A stretch of 64,000 bases of DNA from Kitasatospora xanthocidica (GTDB taxonomy: Bacteria > Actinomycetota > Actinomycetes > Streptomycetales > Streptomycetaceae). Position 1 is the stretch's first letter. Each line of letters starts with the position of its first letter. The stretch covers positions 1-64,000 of the forward strand of contig NZ_BNBY01000003.1 in the NCBI RefSeq assembly GCF_014656195.1, in the 5' to 3' direction. Under the pieces are notes generated by a model. That model worked only from the letters and a program-made list of their open reading frames with translations, was not told the DNA's origin and ran no database searches. A program made the translations under genes and the position numbers. Shown piece by piece: positions 26,125 to 34,661 of the stretch.

Positions 26125-26978
26125 GCCGGGCCGTCCTTCTCGTCCGTCGCGGGGTCGTGGCGACCGTCCGTCGCGGGGTCGTGGCGACCGTCCGTCGCGG
26201 GGTCGTGGCGACCGTCGGTCATCGGGTCGCGGCGACCGTCCGTCGCGGGGTCGTAGCGGTATCCGACGCCCCAGACCGTGGTGATCAGGGTCGGTGCGGC
26301 GGGGTCGTCCTCGATCTTCTCGCGCAGTCGGCGGACGTGGACGGTGACGGTGGACAGGTCGCCGAAGTCCCAGCCCCAGACCCGCTGCATCAGCTCCTGC
26401 CGGGCGAAGACCGTCCGGGGGTTCCGGAGGAGGAACGCGAGCAGGTCGAACTCCCGCAGGGTGAGCAGGAGTTCACGCCCCTTGCGGTCGGCCCGGCGGG
26501 CCCGCGGGTCGAGCGTGATGTCCCCGGACACCAGCCGCACGGGGGCGGGCGTCGTGGCGGCGCCGGCGCCGGCGCGGGAGCGGCGCAGGACGGACTGGAC
26601 CCGCAGGACGAGTTCCCGTGGGCTGAAGGGCTTGGTGACGTAGTCGTCGGCGCCCAGTTCCAGGCCGAGGATGCGGTCGGCCTCGTCGCCCCGGGCGGTG
26701 AGCATGACCACCGGGAGGTCGGCGCCGTCCTCGGTCGCGCGCAGCCGGCGCAGGATCTCCAGCCCGTCGATCCCGGGGAGCATGAGGTCCAGGACCAGGA
26801 GGTCGGGGCGGTGGGCGCGGGCCAGGTCGAGGCCCCGGTTGCCGTCGACGGCCCGGTCGACGTGGTGGCCGGCCCGGGTGAGGTAGCCGGCGACGACCTC
26901 GCCCACGGTGAGGTCGTCGTCGATCACCAGGATGCGGGCGGGGTCCGGCGGTGCGGCGGAGGCGGGGCTGTCGTTCAC
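26121..26978 (-). CDS. OmpR-family response regulator with octapeptide-repeat tail
   Basis: A 285-residue regulator. The receiver carries phosphoacceptor D64 in LLVLDLMLPG and the switch lysine in VTKPFSPREL. An OmpR winged helix follows, ending TTVWGVGYRYDP as usual. An extra 40-residue tail of five (H/R/Y)DPATDGR-type octads then appears, encoded by 24-bp tandem repeats at 26133-26252. The GTG start at 26978 is the only one that keeps the receiver whole; its ribosome site is weak. The kinase gene overlaps its stop. Confidence 0.9.
   Translation of the reverse strand: MNDSPASAAPPDPARILVIDDDLTVGEVVAGYLTRAGHHVDRAVDGNRGLDLARAHRPDLLVLDLMLPGIDGLEILRRLRATEDGADLPVVMLTARGDEADRILGLELGADDYVTKPFSPRELVLRVQSVLRRSRAGAGAATTPAPVRLVSGDITLDPRARRADRKGRELLLTLREFDLLAFLLRNPRTVFARQELMQRVWGWDFGDLSTVTVHVRRLREKIEDDPAAPTLITTVWGVGYRYDPATDGRRDPMTDGRHDPATDGRHDPATDGRHDPATDEKDGPA
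26133..26252. repeat. Five 24-bp tandem repeats in the regulator 3' end
   Basis: Units encode DPATDGRH-type octads. Three are nearly identical and two carry substitutions (DPMTDGRH, DPATDEKD). The first unit grows out of the normal OmpR C-terminus YRYDP, so the array probably arose by local duplication. Confidence 0.85.
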
Positions 26979-27032
26979 CCCGCCGAGGATACGAGCCGTG
27001 GGCCGTCCCGGGGTGCCGCACCGGGGTCGACG

Positions 27033-27047
27033 TTCGCGTTCCGTAAG
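27033..27047 (+). promoter_or_regulatory. TTCGnnnTCCGTAAG box, site A
   Basis: The 15-mer TTCGCGTTCCGTAAG lies between the divergent response-regulator and glycosyltransferase genes. It could serve autoregulation or be an upstream helper site. Confidence 0.5.
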
Positions 27048-27114
27048 ATCGCGGCTCAAGCCGGACGCCGCTCCCTCCGGCCGAACACCGGCTTCCTCCG
27101 CCGGCGAGCTGACG

Positions 27115-27129
27115 TACGACTTCCGTAAG
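27115..27129 (+). promoter_or_regulatory. TTCGnnnTCCGTAAG box, site B
   Basis: TACGACTTCCGTAAG is followed after 34 nt by the TAGCGT -10 box (27164-27169) of the glycosyltransferase gene. This spacing equals that at 32023. Confidence 0.6.
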
Positions 27130-27163
27130 GGCGCGGTTCGGCCGCCACGGGCCCGCCCGCCCC

Positions 27164-27169
27164 TAGCGT
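27164..27169 (+). promoter_or_regulatory. TAGCGT -10 box of the glycosyltransferase operon
   Basis: The box ends 7 nt before GTG 27177 and no recognisable -35 precedes it, which suits an activator-dependent, leaderless promoter. Confidence 0.45.
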
Positions 27170-27176
27170 GGCCGAC

Positions 27177-28517
27177 GTGATCTCTCCGACTCCCCCGCTG
27201 CCACGTGCCGATCTGATCCTGCCCTGCCTCGACGAGGCCGAGGCCCTGCCCTGGGTGCTGCGGCGCGTCCCGCCGGGCTGGCGGGCCGTCGTCGTCGACA
27301 ACGGCTCCCGTGACGGCTCCGCCGAGCTGGCCCGCTCGCTGGGCGCGACCGTCGTCGAGGAACCGCGACGCGGCTTCGGCGCCGCCTGCCACGCCGGGCT
27401 GCTCGCCGCCACCGCCGAGTTCGTCTGCTTCATGGACTGCGACGGCTCGCTGGATCCCGCCCAGCTGCCGCGGGTCACCGCCCCCGTCCTCGCCGGCGCC
27501 GCGGACCTGGTGCTGGGCCGGCGCCGCCCCGCGACCGTCGGGGCGTGGCCGCTCCACGCCCGCCTGGCCAACGCGTTCCTGGCCCGCCGGCTGCGGGCGA
27601 GGACGGGAGCGCCACTGCACGACCTCGGGCCGATGCGGGCCGCCCGCCGTGACCGGCTGCTGGCCCTGGGCCTGGGCGACCGCCGCTCCGGCTACCCCCT
27701 GGAGATGGTGCTCGCCGCGTCGGCGGCCGGGATGCGGATCGCCGAGACGCCCGTGGACTACCTGCCGCGCGCGGGCCGCTCCAAGGTCACCGGCACCGTG
27801 CGCGGCACCCGGCAGGCCGTCCGCGACATGCGGGCCGTCCTGGCCGCACCGGCCCCGACCCTGCTGGTGATCGCCAAGTCGCCGGTCCCGGGGCGGGTGA
27901 AGACCCGCCTCACCCCGCCCTGCACGCCCGAGCAGGCGGCGGCGCTGGCCGAGGCCGCCCTCGCCGACACCCTCGCCGCCCTGTCCCGGATGCCGGCCGG
28001 ACGGCGGCTGCTCGTCCTGGACGGCGCCGTCGGCGACTGGCTCCCACCCGGCTGGCAGGTCGTGCCGCAGTCGGGCGGCGGGCTGGACGCCCGGCTCGCG
28101 GCGGCCTTCGCGGCGGCCGCCGTCCTCGCCCCGGACGCGCCCGCCCTGCTGGTCGGCATGGACACCCCGCAGCTGGACGCCGCGCTGCTCGCCGAGTCCC
28201 TGTCGCCCGCCGGGCGTACGGGCGTCGACGCCTGGTACGGGCCGGCCGCCGACGGCGGGTTCTGGGCGCTCGGGCTGGCCAGGCCCACCGAGCGGCTGGC
28301 CCGGCGGCTGCTCCTGGGCGTGCCGATGTCCACGCCGGACACCGGGCGGGCCCTGCTCGACCGGCTGGCGGCGGAAGGCCTGGCGGTCGGCCGGCTCCCG
28401 GTGGTCACCGACGTGGACACCGTCCTGGACGCGCGGCAGGTCGCCGCCGAGGCCCCGGACGGCAGGTTCGCGGCCTGCCTGCGGTCGATCGGGACCGCCC
28501 GGGAGGTGGCGGGGTGA
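27177..28517 (+). CDS. Fused GT2 glycosyltransferase and DUF2064 (TIGR04282-type) protein
   Basis: A 446-residue fusion. Residues 1-225 form a GT2 domain (PCLDEAEALPWVL, VVDNGSRDGS and MDCDGSLDP) of the dolichyl-phosphate-sugar synthase type. From about 228 (LLVIAKSPVPGRVKTRL) a DUF2064/TIGR04282 nucleotidyltransferase-like domain runs to the end. GTG 27177 is preferred over GTG 27168 because a TAGCGT -10 box predicts transcription starting at 27177. The methyltransferase overlaps by GTGA. A lipid-linked sugar or wall glycan product is possible but not shown. Confidence 0.8.
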   Translation: MISPTPPLPRADLILPCLDEAEALPWVLRRVPPGWRAVVVDNGSRDGSAELARSLGATVVEEPRRGFGAACHAGLLAATAEFVCFMDCDGSLDPAQLPRVTAPVLAGAADLVLGRRRPATVGAWPLHARLANAFLARRLRARTGAPLHDLGPMRAARRDRLLALGLGDRRSGYPLEMVLAASAAGMRIAETPVDYLPRAGRSKVTGTVRGTRQAVRDMRAVLAAPAPTLLVIAKSPVPGRVKTRLTPPCTPEQAAALAEAALADTLAALSRMPAGRRLLVLDGAVGDWLPPGWQVVPQSGGGLDARLAAAFAAAAVLAPDAPALLVGMDTPQLDAALLAESLSPAGRTGVDAWYGPAADGGFWALGLARPTERLARRLLLGVPMSTPDTGRALLDRLAAEGLAVGRLPVVTDVDTVLDARQVAAEAPDGRFAACLRSIGTAREVAG

Positions 28518-29182
28518 CCGTCGCGTCCGAGGCGTGGGTGGACGACCCGTTCGCCGAGGCCGTCCGCGCCGGCCGGGGCCCGTTGTGGCTCCGCGGCGAG
28601 GACGGCCGCCGGATCCCGCTCGACGTCGAACGCTGGTGCGCACCCGCCGCCGGAGCCGATCACGGGCTGCTGCTGCGCTGCACCCGGCTGGCCGCGCCGG
28701 TGGTGGACCTCGGCTGCGGCCCCGGCCGGCTGGTCGCGGCCCTGCTGGGCCTGGGCGTGCCGGCGCTGGGTGTCGACGTGACCGGAGCCGCGGTGGCCCG
28801 GACCAGGAGCCTCGGCGGGCCGGCCCTGCGCCGGTCGGTGTTCGACCGGCTCCCCGCGGAGGGCCGCTGGGGTGGCGCGCTGCTCGCCGACGGCAACCTC
28901 GGCATCGGCGGCGACCCGGGGCTGCTGCTCGGCCGCAGCGCCGAACTCCTCGCCCCGGGGGCCGTGTTGCTGGTCGAGGTGGAGCCGGCCGAGGTCGACG
29001 AGCGGATCACCGTACGGGTCGAGGGCGCCGACGGGCGGGTCGGACCGCCGTTCGCCTGGGCCCGCTGCGGTGCGACGGCCACCACCCGGCGCGCGGAGCG
29101 GGCCGGGCTCGTCGAGACCGAGCGCTGGTCCTCGCACGGCCGGCACTTCCTCGCCTTCCGGAAGGCGGCCCGTCCGCGCTGA
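28514..29182 (+). CDS. Class I SAM-dependent methyltransferase
   Basis: A 222-residue protein with the SAM motif VVDLGCGPGRLV, followed by a core that keeps the Rossmann order and LLADGNLGIGGD. The first 50 residues are a family-specific lid. Its GTG overlaps the glycosyltransferase stop, so both are made together and the substrate may be that enzyme's product. The exact acceptor is unknown. Confidence 0.8.
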   Translation: MTVASEAWVDDPFAEAVRAGRGPLWLRGEDGRRIPLDVERWCAPAAGADHGLLLRCTRLAAPVVDLGCGPGRLVAALLGLGVPALGVDVTGAAVARTRSLGGPALRRSVFDRLPAEGRWGGALLADGNLGIGGDPGLLLGRSAELLAPGAVLLVEVEPAEVDERITVRVEGADGRVGPPFAWARCGATATTRRAERAGLVETERWSSHGRHFLAFRKAARPR

Positions 29183-29190
29183 CGAGAAGC

Positions 29191-29240
29191 GTCCCCCCGG
29201 TAGGCGCCCCCCGGGCCGGAGGACGCCCGCCCGGGGGGAC
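29191..29240. terminator. Inverted repeat between converging genes
   Basis: GTCCCCCCGG (29191-29200) pairs with CCGGGGGGAC (29231-29240) across a GC-rich 30-nt loop between the methyltransferase and cytochrome genes. Confidence 0.5.
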
Positions 29241-29243
29241 CCG

Positions 29244-29870
29244 CTACTCCCGCGCCCCCACGCGGTCCCCGCCCGGCACCGGCCACTGCGGGTGCTCCCG
29301 CTCGGCCCAGCGCCGGTCCACCAGCCCCGTCCGCATCCCGCGCCGGGCCTCCGGGTCCCGCAGGGCCATCCGGACGTGCCCGGCGGTCACCACGGCGATG
29401 GCCACCGCGAGCCAGTCGTGGACGAAGGTCGCGCCGGTCCGCCAGACCGTCGGCGTGAGGTGGGTGAACCACATCAGCAGGCCCGTGCCGAGGATCGTCA
29501 GCATGGCGCCGAGCGTCCACTGGGCGTAGAGCTTCTGCCCGGCGTTGAACTTCCCCGCCGGCCGGTGCGGCACCCGGGCCCGGGCCGCCCGCAGCCACTG
29601 CCGGTCCACGGGGTGGAAGCGGCTCAGCCTGGTCACGTCCGCCCGCACCGCCCGGAAGGCCAGCCCGAGCAGCAGCGGTACCGGCAGCGCCGAGCCGCAC
29701 CACACGTGCACGGTGACGACGAGCCGCCGGCGCCCGACCAGTTCGGCCAGCGGCGCGAGGTAGAGGCAGGCGGCGGTGGCCAGGCAGATCAGCATCAGGC
29801 CCGCGGTGGCGCGGTGCACCCAGCGCTCGGCGCGGGTGAAGCGGAGCACGCGGTCAGGCGGTCGGCGCAT
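29244..29870 (-). CDS. Cytochrome b/b6-type membrane subunit (copy 1)
   Basis: A 208-residue membrane protein with four helices. Histidines in WVHRATAG, VTVHVWCG, FVHDW and TAGHVRM could ligate two hemes, as in the cytochrome b561/formate dehydrogenase gamma fold. It overlaps the molybdopterin oxidoreductase by 17 nt and should feed or drain its electrons to the quinone pool. A close paralogue (37948-38565) is paired with the same type of oxidoreductase. The start is chosen at MRRPPDRVLRF, which aligns with MRRRAELVLRF in the copy. Confidence 0.82.
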   Translation of the reverse strand: MRRPPDRVLRFTRAERWVHRATAGLMLICLATAACLYLAPLAELVGRRRLVVTVHVWCGSALPVPLLLGLAFRAVRADVTRLSRFHPVDRQWLRAARARVPHRPAGKFNAGQKLYAQWTLGAMLTILGTGLLMWFTHLTPTVWRTGATFVHDWLAVAIAVVTAGHVRMALRDPEARRGMRTGLVDRRWAEREHPQWPVPGGDRVGARE

Positions 29871-30567
29871 CGTCACGTCCGTTCGAGCGGCCGACCCAGG
29901 CGTCGACGTCATAGCCGTTCTGCTCCCAGTACCCCGGCTCCACCGTGCGGGTGACGGTGATCCCGGACAGCCACTTGGCCGACTTGTAGAAGTACATCGG
30001 CGCCACGTACAGCCGCACCGGGCCGCCGTGGGAGTGCGGGATCGGCGCGTCCTGGAGCTTGAGCGCGACCACCACGTCGTCACGCCGGGCCTGCTCCAGG
30101 GTGAGGCTCTCGGTGTACTCGCCGTCGAAGCAGTCGAACCGCACCGCGGCGGCGCCCGCCCTGACTCCGGCGGCGTCCAGCAGGTGCGCCAGCGGCACGC
30201 CCTCGAACGGGGTGTCCGGCACCCGCCACCCGGTCACGCACTGCACGTCCCGGACGATCCGGCGCTGCGGCATCGCCTGGAGGTCGGCCAGCCGGTAGCT
30301 GCCGGGGCGGTCCACCAGCCCGTTCACCGTCAGGGTGTACGTGTCCGGGCCCTTGACCGGCACCGAGCCGACCACGGAGTAGTACCGGAAGCCGCCGCCT
30401 CCCGGCAGCAGGCCGGCCAGACCTGTCGGGTCCTTCCCGGCCACCGCTTCCTGGGCTCTCTGCAGGTACGGGCCGGCCACGACTCCCGCCGCGCCGAGCC
30501 CGAGCAGGCCCAGCACCGTACGGCGGCCGACCGGCGTTCCCCGGTCCTCTTCGATTTGTTCGCTCAC
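29854..30567 (-). CDS. Molybdopterin-dependent oxidoreductase, sulfite-oxidase fold (copy 1)
   Basis: A 237-residue protein. A twin-arginine-like leader (GRRTVLGLLGLGAAG) predicts folded export by Tat. The sulfite-oxidase/MsrP-type domain has DVQCVTGWRVPD, where C110 should bind molybdenum, and HSHGGPVRLYVAPMYFYKSAKW. The GTG start gives exactly the same length as the paralogue at 38549-39262. It probably works outside the membrane with the cytochrome subunit. Methionine-sulfoxide reductase-like repair is one option; the substrate is not evident. Confidence 0.85.
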   Translation of the reverse strand: MSEQIEEDRGTPVGRRTVLGLLGLGAAGVVAGPYLQRAQEAVAGKDPTGLAGLLPGGGGFRYYSVVGSVPVKGPDTYTLTVNGLVDRPGSYRLADLQAMPQRRIVRDVQCVTGWRVPDTPFEGVPLAHLLDAAGVRAGAAAVRFDCFDGEYTESLTLEQARRDDVVVALKLQDAPIPHSHGGPVRLYVAPMYFYKSAKWLSGITVTRTVEPGYWEQNGYDVDAWVGRSNGRDDAPTA

Positions 30568-30631
30568 GCCGCCGATTCGACCAGCCGGGAGGCGGCACGG
30601 CCAGGGCCGGCGCCGGTCCGTCAGACTTCCG

Positions 30632-31969
30632 TCACTTCTCGGCGCCCACCGCCACGGCCGCCCGCCCCGTGCGGCGCTGCCGCAGCAGCGGGACCAGGAG
30701 GACGACGCACAGCGCCGTTCCGTAGGAGAGCTGCTGCGCCTCCTGGCCCCCCGTCAGGTAGAGCGCCTGCCCCGCGGCCGGGACGGCCAGCCACTCCCAG
30801 CGGCCGTCGAGCGCGACCATGGCGACCACCAGCAGCCCGTACCACGGGTAGGAGGGCGCGACGAGCAGCAGCGCCGTGCCCGTCACCAGCAGCGCCCCGG
30901 ACCACGGCCGCCGCGGGTCGCCCCGGCGCAGGACGGCGGCCACCACCGCCGCGAGGACCAGGGCCGCCGCCCAGGGCAGCAGCCGGTCGGGCAGCACCAG
31001 CCGCAGCAGTCCGAACCGGTCGATGTGCCCCTGCTCGTAGCCCTCCTCCCGCAGGTAGCCCGGCAGGTAGCCCAGTACGGAGGTGCCCGAGGCCAGCACG
31101 TACGGCAGGTAGGACAGCGCGAAGGCGCCGAGCGCGGATCCGAGGAGCAGCACGTCGTTCCGGTCCGGGCGCCGGGCGAGCAGACCCGACAGCGCGCCCG
31201 GGAGGGCGAGGGCGGGCAGCAGCTTGGCCGCGACCGCGCCGCCCAGCAGGAGCCCGCTGCGGACGGCCCGTCCCCGCACCGCGCAGCCCAGCCCGGCGAC
31301 CGTGAGCAGGACGCCCAGCGTGTCCACGTGCGCGTCGTTGACCGCCCACACCGTCAGGCCCGGGAACCACCCCCACAGCGCGGCCCGCCACTTCTCCCGC
31401 CCCACCGCCAGCAGCAGCCAGGTGGTCGCCACCGCCAGGACCGCCCCGCCCGCCTGCACCCCGCGGACCCCGCCGCCGAACGGGTGCACCGCGAGGAACC
31501 ACGCCTGCGCCACCGGCGGGTAGACGGTGTGCACGGCCGGCCGGTTGATCCGGGTGCAGTCCCCCGCCGTGGTGCGTCGCTCGTCCCAGCCCGCGCACCC
31601 GTCCCCCACCGGGAAGAGCCCCGGATCGCGCAAGCGCGCCAGCGCCGGATCGTCCGGGGTGTGGGCGTACGGAGAGATCCCGGCCGCCTGGACCCGGCCG
31701 TCCCAGACATAGCGGTAGGCGTCGTCGCTGGTGCGCGGCGGGGCCAGCAGCCCGACGGCGGCCACGGCGACGGAGCCGGCCAGGACCAGCGGCACCACCG
31801 CCCCGCCGGGCACCTTGCGCAGCAGCAGCACCGCGACGGCGAACAGGGCGACATCGAGGACGTACCAGCCGGCGAGCGGCAGGGCGGCGCTCCGGTCGAC
31901 GGTCAGCGCCAGGGCGGTGACCAGGGCGGCGAGAGCGAGGAGGCAGGGCGGGACGGTACGGGAGATCAC
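30632..31969 (-). CDS. Polytopic glycosyltransferase, GT87/mannosyltransferase type
   Basis: A 445-residue membrane protein with about ten helices. An acidic first outer loop (PPRTSDDAYRYVWDGRVQ) and YPPVAQAWF are typical of GT-C polyprenyl-phosphate-sugar-dependent enzymes (GT87). GTG 31967-31969 has GGAGGG 8 nt upstream and begins just before the first helix; the earlier frame is arginine-rich and unlikely. Together with the GT2 fusion at 27177 it suggests assembly of a wall or lipoglycan. It lies divergent from the cytochrome-molybdopterin fusion gene. Confidence 0.78.
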   Translation of the reverse strand: MISRTVPPCLLALAALVTALALTVDRSAALPLAGWYVLDVALFAVAVLLLRKVPGGAVVPLVLAGSVAVAAVGLLAPPRTSDDAYRYVWDGRVQAAGISPYAHTPDDPALARLRDPGLFPVGDGCAGWDERRTTAGDCTRINRPAVHTVYPPVAQAWFLAVHPFGGGVRGVQAGGAVLAVATTWLLLAVGREKWRAALWGWFPGLTVWAVNDAHVDTLGVLLTVAGLGCAVRGRAVRSGLLLGGAVAAKLLPALALPGALSGLLARRPDRNDVLLLGSALGAFALSYLPYVLASGTSVLGYLPGYLREEGYEQGHIDRFGLLRLVLPDRLLPWAAALVLAAVVAAVLRRGDPRRPWSGALLVTGTALLLVAPSYPWYGLLVVAMVALDGRWEWLAVPAAGQALYLTGGQEAQQLSYGTALCVVLLVPLLRQRRTGRAAVAVGAEK

Positions 31970-32022
31970 GCCGCCCACCCTCCCACCGGCCCGCCTCCCC
32001 GGCGCCGACGGCGAGGCCGCCG

Positions 32023-32037
32023 TTCGGAATCCGTAAG
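32023..32037 (+). promoter_or_regulatory. TTCGnnnTCCGTAAG box, site C
   Basis: TTCGGAATCCGTAAG is followed after 34 nt by TTCGAT (32072-32077), whose end is six bases before the GTG at 32084. Box-to-promoter spacing is identical to site B. Confidence 0.6.
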
Positions 32038-32071
32038 CACGTCGGAGCACCGGCTGGAGGTGCCGGGGCGC

Positions 32072-32077
32072 TTCGAT
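32072..32077 (+). promoter_or_regulatory. TTCGAT -10 box, leaderless promoter
   Basis: The box ends six bases before GTG 32084, placing the transcription start on the start codon. Confidence 0.4.
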
Positions 32078-32083
32078 GGACGG

Positions 32084-33280
32084 GTGGAAACCGAACCCGC
32101 CGACTCCGGCACTCCTGCCAGCCGCCGCCGCTACGACCCGCCGCTGCCCGCTCCCCCGGCGTTCCTGCGTCGCGGGCCGTTGCGGGAGGGGGTGTTCACC
32201 TCACCGCTGCACGAGCCGCGGACCGTGGTCGTCCTCGGCCGCTGGCTGGGCGCGGCCCTTCTGGTCTGCTTCCTGACCGGCCTGACCAGCCATCTGCTCC
32301 AGGACCCGCCGGGCTGGCTCGCACCGCACCTGCCCGCGCGGCCGGTGAACGGCTACCGGGTCACCCAGGGCCTGCACGTGATCAGCGGCCTGGCCGCGAT
32401 CCCGCTGGCCGGCGCGAAGCTGTGGGCGGTCTACCCCCGGCTGATCGAGTGGCCGCCGGCCCGCAGCGTGCTGCACGCCCTGGAGCGGCTCGGCATCGCG
32501 CTGCTCGTCGCGGCCGTCCTGCTGGAGCTGTTCACCGGCCTGCTGAACACCCTGCAGTGGTACCCGTGGCCGTTCCCGTTCCGGCAGACCCACTTCTGGC
32601 TGGGCTGGCTGGCCACCGGCGGGCTGCTGGTCCACCTGGCCGTCAAGGCGCCGCTCATCGCCGCGCACTGGTGGCGCCGGGCGGTTCCCGCTCTGGCGCA
32701 GCGCCGCGCGTTCCTCGCGGCGACCACCGCCGCCGTCGGTACCGTCACCCTCGTCACCGCCGGGCAGAGCGTGCCCTGGCTGAGCGGCCTGGACCTGCTG
32801 GCCCCGCGCCGTCCCGACCTCGGCCCGCAGGGCCTGCCGGTGAACCGCACCGCCGCCCAGGCCGGCACGGTCACCGTGCCCGCCGACTGGCGGCTCCTGG
32901 TGGACGGGCCGCGGCCGTACCGGCTCACGCTCCTCGAACTCGGCGAACTCCCGCAGCACGACGTCGAGTTGCCCATCTCCTGCGTGGAGGGCTGGAGCGC
33001 CTCGGCCCGGTGGACCGGGGTCCGGCTGTCCGAACTGGTGCGGCGGGCCGGAGCCCCGCCCGGCTCGGCGGTACGGGTCACCTCGCTGGAGGCCGAGGGA
33101 CCGTACCGGGTGATGGCGATGCCCGCACCGTACGTCGACGATCCGCTCAGCCTGCTCGCCCTGCGGGTCAACGGCGAGGTCCTGGCGGCGGACCACGGGT
33201 TCCCGGCCCGCGTCATCGCGCCGAACCGGCCCGGCGTCCTGCAGACCAAGTGGGTCACCCGCATCGAGGTGATCGTATGA
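32084..33280 (+). CDS. Fused membrane cytochrome and molybdopterin oxidoreductase
   Basis: A 398-residue protein. Four to five helices with histidines (QGLHVISG, QTHFWLG, VHLAVK) occupy about residues 40-240. A sulfite-oxidase-type molybdopterin domain from about 265 carries ISCVEGWS with likely ligand C300. It looks like the two-gene module at 29244-30567 joined in one chain in the opposite order. GTG 32084 is chosen because a -10 box lies at the correct leaderless distance. A small membrane protein overlaps its stop. Substrate and electron partner are unknown. Confidence 0.78.
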   Translation: METEPADSGTPASRRRYDPPLPAPPAFLRRGPLREGVFTSPLHEPRTVVVLGRWLGAALLVCFLTGLTSHLLQDPPGWLAPHLPARPVNGYRVTQGLHVISGLAAIPLAGAKLWAVYPRLIEWPPARSVLHALERLGIALLVAAVLLELFTGLLNTLQWYPWPFPFRQTHFWLGWLATGGLLVHLAVKAPLIAAHWWRRAVPALAQRRAFLAATTAAVGTVTLVTAGQSVPWLSGLDLLAPRRPDLGPQGLPVNRTAAQAGTVTVPADWRLLVDGPRPYRLTLLELGELPQHDVELPISCVEGWSASARWTGVRLSELVRRAGAPPGSAVRVTSLEAEGPYRVMAMPAPYVDDPLSLLALRVNGEVLAADHGFPARVIAPNRPGVLQTKWVTRIEVIV

Positions 33281-33753
33281 CCGCCACCGTCCGCGGCCTG
33301 CTCCTGGCCGCCGGCCTCGCCGTGATCGGCTACGGCCTGTACGGGCTGCTCGGCGACCCGTACATCACCGACCCGGTGGAGATCCTGGTCTGGGCGCTCG
33401 GCGGGCTGGTGATCCACGACGGGCTGTGGGTGCCGCTGGTGTGCCTGCTCGGCGCGTTCCTGGTGCGCGGGCCGGTGCTGCGCGGCTGGCTGGTCGTCGC
33501 GGCGGCCGTCACCGCCGTCGGCCTGCCGGCCGTCCTGCGCGCCGACGACGACCACGGCAACCCCTCGGTGCTGCCGCTGCCATATCTGCGCAACTGGCTG
33601 CTGGTGCTGGCCGCCACCGCCGGTGTCGCGCTGCTGCTCGCGCTCGCCGGACGGTGGCGGCGCCGGGACCGGGCGGCCAGGCACCGGCCCCGGCCCGTCG
33701 GGCGCAGGCCCCGGCCCGTCAGGCGCCGGGCACCCCGGGAAGACCCGTCGTGA
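33277..33753 (+). CDS. Small membrane protein co-translated with the molybdopterin fusion
   Basis: A 158-residue protein with four predicted helices (about residues 5-22, 35-60, 68-85 and 105-125) and a strongly basic Arg/Pro tail. The ATG overlaps the preceding stop (ATGA), so it is tied to that oxidoreductase and may be an accessory or assembly subunit. Its last 35 bp overlap the end of the MTA phosphorylase gene on the other strand. No family is recognised. Confidence 0.75.
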   Translation: MTATVRGLLLAAGLAVIGYGLYGLLGDPYITDPVEILVWALGGLVIHDGLWVPLVCLLGAFLVRGPVLRGWLVVAAAVTAVGLPAVLRADDDHGNPSVLPLPYLRNWLLVLAATAGVALLLALAGRWRRRDRAARHRPRPVGRRPRPVRRRAPREDPS

Positions 33754-34576
33754 GACCGTCCAGGGCGTGACCGCACGGGCACTCCCGCACCACCGGAAGC
33801 CGCTCGACCGCCTTGAACAGCACCGTGCGCAGCCGGTCGACGTTGCGGGCGAACGCCTTCAGCACCTCGCCGTGGGTGACGCCCTCCCCGCTCTCCACCC
33901 CCGCGTCGAGATCCGTGACCAGGGCCACCGAGGTGTAGCAGAGCCCGAGTTCACGGGCCAGCACCGCCTCGGGGTGCCCGGTCATGCCGACCACCGACCA
34001 GCCGTTGGCGGTGAACCAGCGGGACTCGGCCCGGGTGGAGAAGCGCGGCCCCTCGATCACCACCAGGGTGCCGCCGTCCACCGGCTCCCAGGCCGCCTCC
34101 CGAGCGGCCTCCATCGCCGCCTGCCGGCCCGCCGGGCAGTACGGGTCGGCCATCGACACGTGCACCACCTCCGGCACCGTGCCGTCCGGCAGCGGCAGCC
34201 CGTCGTAGAAGGTCTGCACCCGCCCCGAGGTCCGGTCGACGAACTGGTCCGGCACCAGCAGCGTGCCCGGCCCGTACTCCGGCCGCAGCCCGCCCACCGC
34301 GCACGGCGCCACCACCTGCCGCACGCCCAGCGAGTGCAGCGCCCACAGGTTGGCCCGGTAGTCGATCCGGTGCGGCGGCAGCCGGTGGCCGCGCCCGTGC
34401 CGGGGCAGGAAGGCGACCCGCCGCCCGGCCACCTCCCCCACGAACAGCGCGTCGCTCGGTTCGCCGTACGGGGTCTCCACCCGCACCTCGGTCACGTCGT
34501 CCAGCAGCTCGTAGAGCCCGGAGCCACCGATCACGCCCACCTCGGCACTCGGCAGGACGTCCTGGTCGACCGTCAT
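33719..34576 (-). CDS. mtnP: S-methyl-5'-thioadenosine phosphorylase
   Basis: A 285-residue nucleoside phosphorylase of the MTAP/PNP type. It has GVIGGSGLYELL, RHGRGHRLPPHRIDYRANLWAL, the phosphate-binding GPRFSTRAE and the VGMTGHPEAVLARE block. It cleaves methylthioadenosine to adenine and methylthioribose-1-phosphate for methionine salvage. ATG 34574-34576 has GAGGTG upstream and starts just before the first strand; an in-frame start 16 codons earlier is not needed. Its 3' end overlaps a convergent gene by 35 bp. A TTCGnnnTCCGTAAG-like box and TACAGT -10 lie upstream. Confidence 0.9.
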   Translation of the reverse strand: MTVDQDVLPSAEVGVIGGSGLYELLDDVTEVRVETPYGEPSDALFVGEVAGRRVAFLPRHGRGHRLPPHRIDYRANLWALHSLGVRQVVAPCAVGGLRPEYGPGTLLVPDQFVDRTSGRVQTFYDGLPLPDGTVPEVVHVSMADPYCPAGRQAAMEAAREAAWEPVDGGTLVVIEGPRFSTRAESRWFTANGWSVVGMTGHPEAVLARELGLCYTSVALVTDLDAGVESGEGVTHGEVLKAFARNVDRLRTVLFKAVERLPVVRECPCGHALDGLTTGLPGVPGA

Positions 34577-34661
34577 CCCGGCCCACCTCTCTTCTCGTCT
34601 TCTCGGGAACAACCTCCCGGCCACTGTAGGAACGGACGGCGGCGGAACCGGTGCGGCAGAC

